Of a stretch of DNA of 64,000 nt, positions 25,657 through 33,855 are shown piece after piece. Origin of the DNA: Nocardia wallacei. Lineage in GTDB: Bacteria; Actinomycetota; Actinomycetes; Mycobacteriales; Mycobacteriaceae. Under the pieces are notes generated by a model. That model was given only the letters and a program-made list of their open reading frames with translations, was not told where the DNA came from and did no database searches. Numbering within the stretch: position 1 is the first letter of the stretch; each line of letters opens with the position of its first letter. The position numbers were made by a program, and so were the translations under genes. Location: positions 1,612,001 through 1,676,000 of the forward strand of contig NZ_AP023396.1 of NCBI RefSeq assembly GCF_014466955.1, read 5' to 3'.

Positions 25657-26451
25657 TCAGGAATGAATTTGTTCTGTGGGAATCGGGGAGTGCGCCTCGA
25701 TCATGAACATCGACTTTGTCAATCGCAGGTCATGTTCCACAGAGCACGCTGATTCCATGTCCGCGCGGCTCAGTTTCATGCCCTCTGCCGTTTCTTCGAA
25801 CAACAATGTCGAAGTGTAGTACCGTAAGAATTCTTCTCGGTCGGGAAAAATAAGGCTTGCATCTATCGTGTCGGTTCGCACATAGTCGAATCGCTCTTGC
25901 ACGATCGGTAGGAATTCGTCGGTGAGTCGTGCAGCACGGATTCGGGTGCGATCGTCGATGCGTTGTCCGGTGAGGCGTTCGTTGTAATCATAGAGTTCGG
26001 GCGCGTTCTCGGCCGTCGGTCCGATGAGCAGCAAGTGGCCGTCGGTGCGAAGAACTCGGGTGATCTCGCCGATTGTGGTGACCGGGTCCTGTGCATTGTA
26101 GATGGCGAAAATCGATGTCACCAGATCGAATGTGCAGTTCTCGAACGGAAATTCGTCATCCATGGATTGTTCGACCAGAGTGAGTTCGCGAGCGCCACCG
26201 AGATCGGCTCGCGCAGTATCGAGCAATGTGCTGTCTCGGTCGATTCCGATCACGCGACCGCCGGGCTGCAGGTGGCGCAGGTAGATTCCGAGATGGTTTC
26301 CGTCACCGCAGCCGATGTCGAGCACGGCTTTCCAACGTCGAACGCTGACGAATTTCTCGATCCAGGCGGTCAGGTCGAAGGTGCCGAATCGCTTGTTCGC
26401 TCTGATGCGGTTGGCGAGTCGGTTGTCCTTTTCTTGGAAGCTCAGGTCCAT
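25657..26451 (-). CDS. SAM-dependent methyltransferase of the AT-richer island
   Basis: 264 aa. The class I methyltransferase motif VLDIGCGDGNHLGIYL lies near residues 43-58, with acidic GIDRD after the second strand and a UbiE-like region (ITRVLRTDGHLLLIGP). The substrate is unknown. The ATG follows GAGGATGCG, within seven bases of the end of the glycosyltransferase-like gene, so the two are co-transcribed. Base composition is clearly lower in GC than the flanking genes, pointing to transfer. Confidence 0.88.
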   Translation of the reverse strand: MDLSFQEKDNRLANRIRANKRFGTFDLTAWIEKFVSVRRWKAVLDIGCGDGNHLGIYLRHLQPGGRVIGIDRDSTLLDTARADLGGARELTLVEQSMDDEFPFENCTFDLVTSIFAIYNAQDPVTTIGEITRVLRTDGHLLLIGPTAENAPELYDYNERLTGQRIDDRTRIRAARLTDEFLPIVQERFDYVRTDTIDASLIFPDREEFLRYYTSTLLFEETAEGMKLSRADMESACSVEHDLRLTKSMFMIEAHSPIPTEQIHS

Positions 26452-26458
26452 CGCATCC

Positions 26459-27550
26459 TCAGTGGTTCGTCGTCGAAAGCGATCCGGGTAGTAACAGTAA
26501 GGCGTGTAGGCCCAGGTGGGTTATCGCGTCCGGCAAGGGCATCGAGCTGGGTAGTTGTGATAGATACGTTTTCCACCAGCGTTTGTCGCGTTTCCAGGCG
26601 TCCGTGTAGGCGACGCAGAAGGCCGGAGTGATCTCCTGGTGTGCGGCAATGGCCGTCTGCAGCGCGGTGTGGACCGCGACTTCGTCGTTTCCCTGTGCGA
26701 TGCGCTCGGCGAACTTGTCGATCAGTGCTTGCAGGAAGTCGTACTTGGCAGATAAGAAGGACCGCCAAAAGGCGCGATCTGCATGGCCCGGTGCGAACCC
26801 GTGGCGGATGCCGCTGTGCAGGCCCTGTGCGATGACTTCGCCGAACTCTTGGTGTGCCGCTCTTCGGGGATCATCGAAGGGGCGATATTCGGCGTGTACG
26901 GCACTTCCGGTCAGTGCGAGCTTGGGAAAGGAATCGTCGTCCAGTAGATATAGCCAGTCATCATTGTATATTTCCGGAAAGAATGCCGGACGTTGCCTGG
27001 GGGATGTCATCAGGACACCGCCCGCCAGAAACGAGTCGTGCACCTGCCCGATTCGCTCGAGGGCATGGCCGACTACAGAGAGATCGGGGAACCCGTGGAC
27101 GGTCAATCCGGATACCGCGTACTGGTCGAGCAGTTCCGAGGCAGCAAGAATATGATTGGGCTCATCGATCCGCACGTCGTCGTCGAGGAAGAAGATTCGG
27201 TCCCATCCGACCAGGTGCGCGAGGATGATCCCCAAATTGCGTTTCGCGCTGACCTCGACCGAGTGCCAGAATGGCGTTCGCGCGAGTAGTTCGGCGGTGC
27301 CGAAGACCTCGGGATAGGGCGGGCACACGTTCGCGTCGAAGTCGATCGCAACTACCGGAACGCTGGAATGTGCCGCACTATCGGCAACGTCTCGCGAACT
27401 GATTTGCTTGCTGCAGACGACGACCAGAGTGCATCCGAGGGCTTCGGCTAACCGTACGTGCTCTCTCACGAGGTTGATCGGTCGCGCGGCCGGTACCACA
27501 ATGGCGTCTACGCCGATTTTGCCCCGTTTCACCGAGTGGTCGGTTGCCAT
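26459..27550 (-). CDS. Glycosyltransferase-like (GT-A fold) protein
   Basis: 363 aa from the ATG at 27550. The N-terminal half looks like a GT-A nucleotide-sugar fold: VDAIVVPAARPINLVREHVR, then GIILAHLVGWDRIFFLDDDVR with a DDD metal site near residue 130. A second acidic block is WLYLLDDDSFPKL. The helical C-terminus (FWRSFLSAKYDFLQALIDKF) is unlike standard GT2 enzymes. Sugar donor and acceptor are unknown. It follows the 55-codon ORF by 22 bp and precedes the methyltransferase by seven, suggesting a three-gene transcript. The start has only a weak ribosome site, so coupling to the small ORF is plausible. Confidence 0.65.
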   Translation of the reverse strand: MATDHSVKRGKIGVDAIVVPAARPINLVREHVRLAEALGCTLVVVCSKQISSRDVADSAAHSSVPVVAIDFDANVCPPYPEVFGTAELLARTPFWHSVEVSAKRNLGIILAHLVGWDRIFFLDDDVRIDEPNHILAASELLDQYAVSGLTVHGFPDLSVVGHALERIGQVHDSFLAGGVLMTSPRQRPAFFPEIYNDDWLYLLDDDSFPKLALTGSAVHAEYRPFDDPRRAAHQEFGEVIAQGLHSGIRHGFAPGHADRAFWRSFLSAKYDFLQALIDKFAERIAQGNDEVAVHTALQTAIAAHQEITPAFCVAYTDAWKRDKRWWKTYLSQLPSSMPLPDAITHLGLHALLLLPGSLSTTNH

Positions 27551-27572
27551 CACGTGGGATGGTATCCGTCCA

Positions 27573-27740
27573 CTAGATGGTATCGACCGGCGGAACTCCG
27601 AAGGCTCGTGACTGGGATGCCTCGAGTAGCGTGGTCGAGTCGATTTTTTGGCCGACCACATCGGGAAGCAGCTCATGGGGAGTGTTTGCGATGGTCTCGT
27701 AGGCGCGTCCGGCGAACTCGATCAGGGTGGCTATGAACAT
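27573..27740 (-). CDS. 55-aa small ORF, possible precursor peptide or small partner protein
   Basis: The ATG at 27740 is preceded by an excellent ribosome site (GGAGAGG, six-base spacing). The peptide begins MFIATLIEFAGRAYETIANT, continues with an acidic middle (PHELLPDVVGQKIDS) and ends FGVPPVDTI. It has no Cys or signal peptide. It opens a minus-strand transcript with the glycosyltransferase-like and methyltransferase genes. Size and position would suit a modified-peptide precursor, but no known RiPP maturase is nearby and it could equally be a small accessory protein. I do not recognise it. Confidence 0.6.
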   Translation of the reverse strand: MFIATLIEFAGRAYETIANTPHELLPDVVGQKIDSTTLLEASQSRAFGVPPVDTI

Positions 27741-27899
27741 GGGTTGCCTCTCCGGATTGGATCCGATATGCGGTCGGGTCGGGCTGAACTGTCCTCGATG
27801 ATAAGCCTGGCGCCGAGCTCGGACTAGCCAATCCTGGGAAGTGGGTGGGAGGCGATATATTGTCCCGTGCGGGTTCGTTCCCGAGTTTGGAGTTGTGTA
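27741..27899. promoter_or_regulatory. Divergent promoter region of the island
   Basis: This 159-bp gap serves two divergent small ORFs. On the plus strand TATATT at 27856-27861 is a good -10 element. GGATTGG (27753-27759) and CCAATCC (27827-27833) form a spaced inverted repeat that could bind a shared regulator. No regulator gene is found inside the island. Confidence 0.4.
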
Positions 27900-28055
27900 A
27901 TGAGTAATGGCACGTGCTTGCGTTGTGTGGACGAAATTTTACGGTCGAGCTTGGGCGTCGAGTACGTCGGGTTTCGCTCACTCGATGGCGACGAACCCGA
28001 CCGGCGGCGGCAGATAGTACAGGCGCGCTCTCATGAAATGCGTGTACGGATTTGA
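27900..28055 (+). CDS. 51-aa Cys-containing small ORF coupled to PIG-L gene
   Basis: ATG at 27900 with GGAG seven bases upstream. It begins MSNGTCLRCVDEILRSSLGV and ends rich in Arg and acidic residues. CLRC is a possible metal- or disulfide-forming pair. Its TGA overlaps the ATG of the PIG-L deacetylase (TGATG), and that gene has no good ribosome site of its own, so this ORF is probably translated. Function unknown. Confidence 0.5.
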   Translation: MSNGTCLRCVDEILRSSLGVEYVGFRSLDGDEPDRRRQIVQARSHEMRVRI

Positions 28056-28717
28056 TGTCACTGAATGGCGATAGTCTGACCGAGATCGCCGTACTGGGAG
28101 CGCATTGTGACGATATCGCCATCGGGGCGGGCGGCACGCTGCTGACGTTGGCTGATGCATATCCTGGACTGCGGGTCAGAGCATTGATCCTGTCCGGGCG
28201 GGGAACGGAGCGAGAGGGGGAGGAGCGACACGCCCTGAGTGCATTCTGTCCTGGGGCACAGGTCGACGTCACAGTGTATGACGTCGCCGACGGCAGCGCG
28301 CCCGCTGAATGGGCGCGAATAAAGGAGGCACTCCGGCATTTTCGTCGCCGTTGTGAACCGCAGCTCATTCTCGCGCCGAACCGTGAGGATGCGCATCATG
28401 ATCACCGGCTTCTCGCCGAGCTTATAACTACCGAATTCCGGGACCATTTGGTACTGCGGTACGAGATAGTAAAGTGGGAAATAGATACCGCACGCCCCAC
28501 CTTGTTTCACCCGCTGGCGCCGAAGATCGCGGCCACCAAGGCCAGGTTGCTTCATGAGCATTACCCGTCGCAGCGGTATCGGCACTGGTTCGACGAACGC
28601 ACTTTTCTCGGGTTGGCACGCATCCGCGGCGTCCAGTGCGGGAGGGAATTCGCCGAGGCGTTTCTCATCGACAAGGTAATGATCGATTTCGGTCGGACAG
28701 CAGGCGGACGCGGCTGA
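28055..28717 (+). CDS. PIG-L/LmbE-family deacetylase
   Basis: 220 aa from the ATG at 28055. The zinc-site motif is GAHCDDIAIGAGG at residues 15-27 (AHPDD in most members; here Cys replaces Pro), and the later HHDHR supplies further ligands. Family members remove acetyl from N-acetylglucosamine-type amino sugars, as in mycothiol synthesis (MshB) or antibiotic pathways. With the divergent glycosyltransferase-like and methyltransferase genes it suggests assembly and trimming of a small glycosylated product. The C-terminus (DKVMIDFGR) is intact. Confidence 0.88.
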   Translation: MSLNGDSLTEIAVLGAHCDDIAIGAGGTLLTLADAYPGLRVRALILSGRGTEREGEERHALSAFCPGAQVDVTVYDVADGSAPAEWARIKEALRHFRRRCEPQLILAPNREDAHHDHRLLAELITTEFRDHLVLRYEIVKWEIDTARPTLFHPLAPKIAATKARLLHEHYPSQRYRHWFDERTFLGLARIRGVQCGREFAEAFLIDKVMIDFGRTAGGRG

Positions 28718-28854
28718 GCTCTGACATGCTGGGTATCGCGTCACTTGCAGCTTCGAACAGATTGTGACCGCGGGTGAAGGTGAGCAGTTGGCGGCCCGTC
28801 CAATTCTTCTCGATGCTGTCGACGGCAAACCGACCATAGCCAGTAGCGTGCGGC

Positions 28855-29070
28855 TCACCTCGTCCCTCCGGGGTGATACCCGCGTGCGAAGTACGGGACG
28901 ACGTGTGGCTGGTGACTGGCGGCGACGAATCGCATCGCTTGCTCCGCGTCGGCAAGGCTGCTGTATGGGCCCCACACCCCGTTCGGACACGGTCCTTCGT
29001 GTCCGGCGCAACGACCGCCGCACGCCACGATTGCCCACCGCGTGTGCGGTTCGGATCGCGTGCTGTTCAC
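28855..29070 (-). CDS. Small hypothetical protein, Cys/Gly-rich
   Basis: 71 aa from a GTG overlapping the preceding stop (GTGA). It contains RWAIVACGGRCAGHEGPCPNG and then WGPYSSLADAEQAMRFVAA. The compact Cys pattern (C..C..C) with a following helix suggests a small folded, perhaps metal-binding domain. It is third in a minus-strand group of three ORFs divergent from an HTH-TPR regulator. Not recognised. Confidence 0.5.
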   Translation of the reverse strand: MNSTRSEPHTRWAIVACGGRCAGHEGPCPNGVWGPYSSLADAEQAMRFVAASHQPHVVPYFARGYHPGGTR

Positions 29071-29342
29071 CGCACGTGCCGATCCGGCGCGATGGAAGGC
29101 TGTGTGGTTGGCGATACGTCGCTCCAGAATTCGTGGCGGACCCTGTCCCACAATGGATTCCATTGGGGACAGCGCACACGCGCTTCGGCGAGGTCGGTCC
29201 CCGGCGCGAACCGCACCTTCACCGCGCGACGGTCATCGGCGTTGTCGTGCACGGCAATCACCTCGATTCGTCTCCTGGAATCACGAGTAGGCCGCCACAC
29301 CGCCTCGAGCCCACCGGCCCGCGTCGTACGCTCGCTGTCCAT
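29067..29342 (-). CDS. Small hypothetical protein
   Basis: 91 aa, ATG at 29342 with another ATG two codons upstream. It contains RRRIEVIAVHDNADDRRAVKVRFAPGTD and PQWNPLWDRVRHEFWSDV, a plausible small alpha/beta domain. Its TGA overlaps the GTG of the next ORF by four bases, arguing for real, coupled translation. It starts about 32 bp after the end of the 167-aa protein gene. Function unknown. Confidence 0.5.
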   Translation of the reverse strand: MDSERTTRAGGLEAVWRPTRDSRRRIEVIAVHDNADDRRAVKVRFAPGTDLAEARVRCPQWNPLWDRVRHEFWSDVSPTTQPSIAPDRHVR

Positions 29343-29374
29343 CGGCATTCGGCTCTCGCCAGGTCCCGGGGCAT

Positions 29375-29878
29375 TCACGTGGTCGCACCCGCCGAGCCGG
29401 GCGCGACGCAGCGATGATTCCTGTTCGCGCCGCGCCCATCTTCGGCCCCGGCGCTGCCCGCCGCGAGCACCCGGTGGTCGGCGGCATCCTCGGTGAGCCC
29501 ATCGAGCACCGACAAGAGCGTCTGCAGATCCGGCCTCGCCCCCGGCACCGATTTCGACACCGCCGCCCTCCACATCTCCGGCGGACGGACGGTTCCCAAC
29601 ACGAACATCTCACACACCCGCGACGGCTGATCATCAACAGTCGCAAGGTCATACACGAACACAGCGTCGACACCGAGCGCAGCCGCGATCCCGAGCCCAT
29701 ACCCCACCGGGTCCGGATGATCCGCAGGTGGCCGCACCGTATACAAACAGGCGTAGCCCGACTCAACCGCATGCCGCCGCACCATGACTGCCTGCCGCGC
29801 AGTCTCAGGCCCCGCAATGTCGGGGCGGACCAGGCCCACCGCGGTGCGCCTGGCCTGGTCGTATTCACCGGAATCCAT
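29375..29878 (-). CDS. Hypothetical protein, first of three divergent from HTH-TPR regulator
   Basis: 167 aa from the ATG at 29878, with GGAGGGG five bases upstream. The middle has an alternating strand/helix pattern (AVMVRRHAVESGYACLYTVR; LGIAAALGVDAVFVYDLATVD) faintly like the N-terminal domain of serine recombinases, but the catalytic Ser-Arg set is not visible. The C-terminus is Ala/Gly-rich. It shares a 141-bp divergent promoter region with the regulator. I cannot assign a function. Confidence 0.6.
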   Translation of the reverse strand: MDSGEYDQARRTAVGLVRPDIAGPETARQAVMVRRHAVESGYACLYTVRPPADHPDPVGYGLGIAAALGVDAVFVYDLATVDDQPSRVCEMFVLGTVRPPEMWRAAVSKSVPGARPDLQTLLSVLDGLTEDAADHRVLAAGSAGAEDGRGANRNHRCVAPGSAGATT

Positions 29879-30019
29879 GTGCTTCCCCTCCGCTGCCCTC
29901 TTGTCGGTGATGGAGCTGTATCCACCGTCGCGCATGGGCCGCTTCTGCGGAATCCGCTGTTGTTGGCGCAGTGTTGACCTACCGTTGCAATCGACTACTG
30001 GCCGATCGGGGGAGGCGAT

Positions 30020-31411
30020 ATGGTGCTTGCGAGGGGTTGGACGGGGTTCGAGGCAACCGCTCTCCAAGCTGCGACTCGCATGTCGGTGCGCGAGTTCGCC
30101 GAGGTGGTTTCGGTCGAGCCGAGAACGGTCGCGAATTGGCGAAAGCGTGGCCGCGCAGCTGTTCCCAGACCTTTCACCCAGGGCCTCCTCGACACCGTGC
30201 TGTCGCGGGTGGACGATCAGGTACGTGCCCGGTTCGAGCAGCTCATCGAGCACGGTGATGCGGCTTCGGGCCGCATGGCTCGACCCGAGCCGGCTTGGGT
30301 GGCGGCCGTGCCGTGGGGGCGAGAGAGTGCGCAGATAGACGCGGAATTGCGAGTGTGGATAGAAATGAACCGTCGTCAGCTGATCCGATTGTTCACCGGA
30401 GTAGGGGTGCTACCGGCGGTGGCCGCGATCTTCGCCGACCTGGACGAGGTGGAGCGCGACCGAATCACCGATATCCTCGTCGATCCGAGCCGGGTGGACG
30501 ATGCCGCCGTCGACAACATCGAGAGAGCTTTGGGCGTGCTGCTGGCCCAGAACGATGTCTTCGGGCCGGAGGCGGTGCTCGCGATGGTCCAGGGCCAACG
30601 CACCTTGGCCGAGGCGTTGGTCAGGGAGTGCCCCGAACGCCTGCGGCCTCGGATGCACAACTTGCACGGGGCGCTGGCCCAACTGGCCGGCTGGATGCAA
30701 TTCGATCTGCACGACCTCGACGGAGCCTACGAGAGTTACAAGCAGGCGCGCAGGTCGGCGCACGAGGCCCGGAACAGCGATTTGGCCGCACTGGTGCTCT
30801 GCAACATGGCCTATCTGGAGGTGTGGCGAAACGAGCCGCGCCTCGGCATCGATCACGCGGTGGCCGCGCAGAATTGGGCACGTCGGTCCGACGACCATCG
30901 ATTGCGAGCCTATGCCGACGATATGGCCGCGATCGCGTTCGCGAAGGACAACCAACGTAGCCAATGCATTTCAGCGCTGATCGATGCGGACAGCGCGATC
31001 GCCGTTGCCGAGCGACAACCGGCCGAGGGGTCCGTCGCCTACTTTCAGAGTCCAGGTCTGGTGGCGTCCCTGCGCAGCGACTGTCTGCACCAGCTCGGCT
31101 CCGGCCACGACGCTCGTGTTGCCGCTGAGGAAGCCTTGGCACACATCGACGCGTCGTTCGTACGCAACCGAGCCCTGGCTTGTGTGGATTTGGCCAATGC
31201 TCATGCGGATCTCGGTGAGGTCGAGGCTGCTGTCGGAGCCATTCGCGCCAGTGCGGATCTGGCTAGGTCCTGCCGATCCGATCGGCTCTCTGCCCGGATC
31301 GGAGAGGCTCGCCACGAACTCGCGCGGTGGAGCAATGTGAGTTGCGTGCGGGAACTCGATGATGAGCTGATGTCCTACGGTTTCGCTGCGCCGGGCAGAT
31401 CCGCGACATAG
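30020..31411 (+). CDS. HTH/TPR transcriptional regulator
   Basis: 463 aa; ATG after GGGAGG. Residues ~12-50 form an XRE-like HTH (ATRMSVREFAEVVSVEPRTVANWRKRGR). From ~residue 140 the protein is helical, with TPR-like repeats (LDGAYESYKQARRSAHEARN; ALACVDLANAHADLGEVEAA). This is a common actinobacterial regulator type, often linked to small peptides or secondary metabolism. It is divergent from three small ORFs that it may control. Its 3' end overlaps the convergent GNAT gene by 37 bp. Confidence 0.85.
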   Translation: MVLARGWTGFEATALQAATRMSVREFAEVVSVEPRTVANWRKRGRAAVPRPFTQGLLDTVLSRVDDQVRARFEQLIEHGDAASGRMARPEPAWVAAVPWGRESAQIDAELRVWIEMNRRQLIRLFTGVGVLPAVAAIFADLDEVERDRITDILVDPSRVDDAAVDNIERALGVLLAQNDVFGPEAVLAMVQGQRTLAEALVRECPERLRPRMHNLHGALAQLAGWMQFDLHDLDGAYESYKQARRSAHEARNSDLAALVLCNMAYLEVWRNEPRLGIDHAVAAQNWARRSDDHRLRAYADDMAAIAFAKDNQRSQCISALIDADSAIAVAERQPAEGSVAYFQSPGLVASLRSDCLHQLGSGHDARVAAEEALAHIDASFVRNRALACVDLANAHADLGEVEAAVGAIRASADLARSCRSDRLSARIGEARHELARWSNVSCVRELDDELMSYGFAAPGRSAT

Positions 31412-31947
31412 ATATCGAATTGCGACGAGACGTAACTCGGAGTGTCCTGTCGGCCGACCAGTTGCCACCCGCCGATCGCGGCGTAGAACGCGTGAGATCC
31501 CGCGGCCTTGGGCTGTACGGCGAGAGTCGTACGTTCCTCCGGGCGGGTACTGAGCAGCGTGCCGAGCAGACGGCGTCCGATTCCCTTTCTACGCCAATCG
31601 TTCCGCACCGCGAGATCGATCACCGCGAACGTCCGGCCCGTCCATTCACGAGTCATATCGTCGGCGACAGGCTCTCGAAAACCATTCCACCAATTCGTGT
31701 CCGGCTTCAACGCAATGCCGTAGACGAATCCGACCAGCTCGCCCGCGATCGTGGCGAACGCTGTCCCGAATGTCGGGTCGAGGACGAGACGGTCCAGCAT
31801 CTGCCGGTGCCGCACCGACTCTCCGTCCGGCCATACGAACGGCGGGACCGAGAATACCTCGTCGTAGAGCGCGCACACGGCATCCATCTGCCGCCGAGCC
31901 TCGACCGCCGAACCCACAACCACCGTCACCTGCTCACCCTCACCCAT
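31375..31947 (-). CDS. GNAT-family N-acetyltransferase
   Basis: 190 aa from the ATG at 31947. The acetyl-CoA loop is RNDWRRKGIGRRLLGTLL near residues 120-137, and the end AGSHAFYAAIGGWQLVGRQD is typical of GNAT. The N-terminal part (YDEVFSVPPFVWPDGESVRHRQ) matches actinobacterial acetyltransferases that sit beside HTH-TPR regulators. The substrate is unknown. The open frame upstream of 31947 is Pro/Arg-rich and not credible. Confidence 0.87.
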   Translation of the reverse strand: MGEGEQVTVVVGSAVEARRQMDAVCALYDEVFSVPPFVWPDGESVRHRQMLDRLVLDPTFGTAFATIAGELVGFVYGIALKPDTNWWNGFREPVADDMTREWTGRTFAVIDLAVRNDWRRKGIGRRLLGTLLSTRPEERTTLAVQPKAAGSHAFYAAIGGWQLVGRQDTPSYVSSQFDIYVADLPGAAKP

Positions 31948-32033
31948 AATGCGACCATACGGGCCTGTCCGGGCAACCGCCCTACGCTTCGCCTCGCAAC
32001 TCGAGCGCTTTTCCGAGAGAAGGAGCCGATCCG

Positions 32034-32501
32034 ATGACTGACCCAGCCGCCCGGTTCGCGACACCTCGACTCGCGGCAGGCGCGCTCTTCGTTCGTGGCG
32101 AGGAGGTCTTGCTGGTTCGTAAGACCTATGGAAACCGGTGGGATATTCCTGGCGGTTACGTCGACAGGGGAGAGTCACCGGCGGACGCGTGTGAGCGGGA
32201 GTTGCGAGAGGAGTTGGGGCTGAACAGGTCTGTGCGTCGGCTGCTGGTTCACGATTGGGCGCCCGGTGATGCCGAGGGGGACAAGGTTTTGTATGTGTTC
32301 GATTGTGGCGAGCTGGGCGACGACGAGCGCAGGCTCCGCCTCGACGGCACAGAAATCGACACAATCGCATGGGTGAACGTGAACAGGTTGCCCGGCTACG
32401 TGATTCAACGCCTTGCGCGGCGTTTGGCGCACGCGTGTCGAGCGCACACGTCGGGCACCGTCATGTACTTGGAGCACGGCCGACCCCGCACGCCGCACTA
32501 G
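32034..32501 (+). CDS. Nudix hydrolase
   Basis: 155 aa with a complete Nudix box GGYVDRGESPADACERELREELGL near residues 40-63 (Gx5Ex7REUxEExGU). It should hydrolyse a nucleoside diphosphate linked to another moiety; the substrate cannot be predicted. ATG behind AAGGAGCC. Its TAG stop shares the palindrome CTAG with the stop of the convergent DUF202 gene. Confidence 0.93.
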   Translation: MTDPAARFATPRLAAGALFVRGEEVLLVRKTYGNRWDIPGGYVDRGESPADACERELREELGLNRSVRRLLVHDWAPGDAEGDKVLYVFDCGELGDDERRLRLDGTEIDTIAWVNVNRLPGYVIQRLARRLAHACRAHTSGTVMYLEHGRPRTPH

Positions 32502-32806
32502 AACAGGGGATTCACCGACCCGATGACGGCCGCCACGAGCGCGACGACGATGACCGCCACCGTCGTCACCGCGACAACCGCCGCCCCGTGGCCCCAATGC
32601 CCGTGCCGCAGTGAGCGATTCCGCACATAACCGACCGCCGCGAGGGCCAGCAGCGTCAGCGCCGCCGCCACCGGCGCCACCGATGCCCCGCGCCACCCCG
32701 TGACGACGGCCTCGTGCAGGAACAGTGCCGCGATGCCCATCGCCGCCACGGCCGTCCGGCGCCAGGCCAGGGCGGTGCGTTCGGCGGCGAGCGTCGGCGC
32801 GGTCAT
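32498..32806 (-). CDS. DUF202-type small membrane protein
   Basis: 102 aa with three hydrophobic helices. The N-terminal ERTALAWRRTAVAAMGIAAL matches the DUF202/YidH pattern. It overlaps the upstream DUF202 gene by four bases (ATGA), and the two probably form one complex. Function of the family is unknown. Confidence 0.82.
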   Translation of the reverse strand: MTAPTLAAERTALAWRRTAVAAMGIAALFLHEAVVTGWRGASVAPVAAALTLLALAAVGYVRNRSLRHGHWGHGAAVVAVTTVAVIVVALVAAVIGSVNPLF

Positions 32807-33144
32807 CGGTAGAGCACCGCCACCGCGGCCAGCACGGAGACCACCGCGATGCCCACGGCGAGCAGCGGCACCATCACCGTGTCGGCGAGCGGCTCGCCGC
32901 GCCGCATGCGCCGCTGCACGTCCCGCCAATGCGTGTAGGCGCCGACCGACACCAGCACCGCCAGCACGATGCAGCTCACCGCCAGCGTCCGCCGCAGCCC
33001 GACGTGATGGAACGGCTGGGCCAGCGTGTGCACGGCGACGCCCCCGGCGAGCAACCCGAGCGCGGTCCGGATCCACGCCAGGAAGGTGCGTTCGTTGGCC
33101 AGCGTGAAGCGGTAGTCGATGTCCTCGTGATCCGCATCGGTCAT
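32803..33144 (-). CDS. DUF202 (YidH-family) membrane protein
   Basis: 113 aa with three predicted helices and the family signature LANERTFLAWIRTALGLLAGGVAV. Two adjacent, overlapping DUF202 genes of different length are common in actinobacteria and suggest a hetero-oligomer in the membrane. There is no clue to substrate or regulation. Confidence 0.85.
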   Translation of the reverse strand: MTDADHEDIDYRFTLANERTFLAWIRTALGLLAGGVAVHTLAQPFHHVGLRRTLAVSCIVLAVLVSVGAYTHWRDVQRRMRRGEPLADTVMVPLLAVGIAVVSVLAAVAVLYR

Positions 33145-33234
33145 GGTCCGACCGTAGGCCGCCGGTGTACCGATGCCTCGGTCATCGATCCGTATGTCGG
33201 GCGATCCGGCGGCGCCACCGTATGGGATGACCGG

Positions 33235-33816
33235 TCATGCCCGGATGCGCAGCCCCGCGAGGGTAACGGCGATCAACCGGTCGGCCGCCTCCGGCGAGGC
33301 TTCGCAGGCGACACCGATGCCGTGCCCCAGGCGCAGCAGATCCCGCGGCTGGATGTCGTCGCGCACCAGGCCCGCCTCCTGCGTGGGGCGCAGCACGGCG
33401 GCCGCCGCGTCGGTGATCAATCTCGAGCAGAGGGTGAAGGTCTCGGAGTCGCGGTCGATCGCGGCCTTGAGCGTGGCCGCCAGACTGCGCTTGTCCATCA
33501 CGAAGTCGACCTGGGCGCGAAACCACTGCTCCAAAGCCTCTGTGGGGGAGCGGGTTTCGACGAGCTGGTGGGCCTCGGCGGCCAACCTCTCGATGCTGGA
33601 TCGGTAGACGGCCTCGATCAGCGCATCGCGCTGCGGGAAATGCCGGTACAGCGTGCCCGGACCGACACCGGCGCGGCGGGCGATGTCGTCCAGCGGGGCC
33701 TGCGGGCCGTGCTCGGCGAACGCCTCCCGCGCGCACTCGATGATGCGCTCGTAGTTGCGGCGTGCGTCTGCGCGCATCGGCCGCGCCGTCGGCGTCGTTG
33801 TCGGCGGTGCGTCCAC
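33235..33816 (-). CDS. TetR-family repressor of the adjacent MFS pump
   Basis: 193 aa; GTG start with GGAGG upstream. The HTH is APLDDIARRAGVGPGTLYRHFPQRDALI. The C-terminal half has the TetR_C-type SBD-like pattern (FRAQVDFVMDKRSLAATL). It is divergent from an MFS transporter across a 122-bp region holding two identical-type palindromes, so it very likely represses the pump and is released by a pump substrate. Confidence 0.92.
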   Translation of the reverse strand: MDAPPTTTPTARPMRADARRNYERIIECAREAFAEHGPQAPLDDIARRAGVGPGTLYRHFPQRDALIEAVYRSSIERLAAEAHQLVETRSPTEALEQWFRAQVDFVMDKRSLAATLKAAIDRDSETFTLCSRLITDAAAAVLRPTQEAGLVRDDIQPRDLLRLGHGIGVACEASPEAADRLIAVTLAGLRIRA

Positions 33817-33855
33817 GGTTCCTCCATTGAAAACGGATGAACTCTCCGCTTAGTC

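Noticed and set aside
28665..28955. 96-codon minus ORF overlapping the end of PIG-L
   Set aside because: It runs antisense into the PIG-L 3' end and shares sequence with a better-supported small ORF; only part of it looks protein-like.
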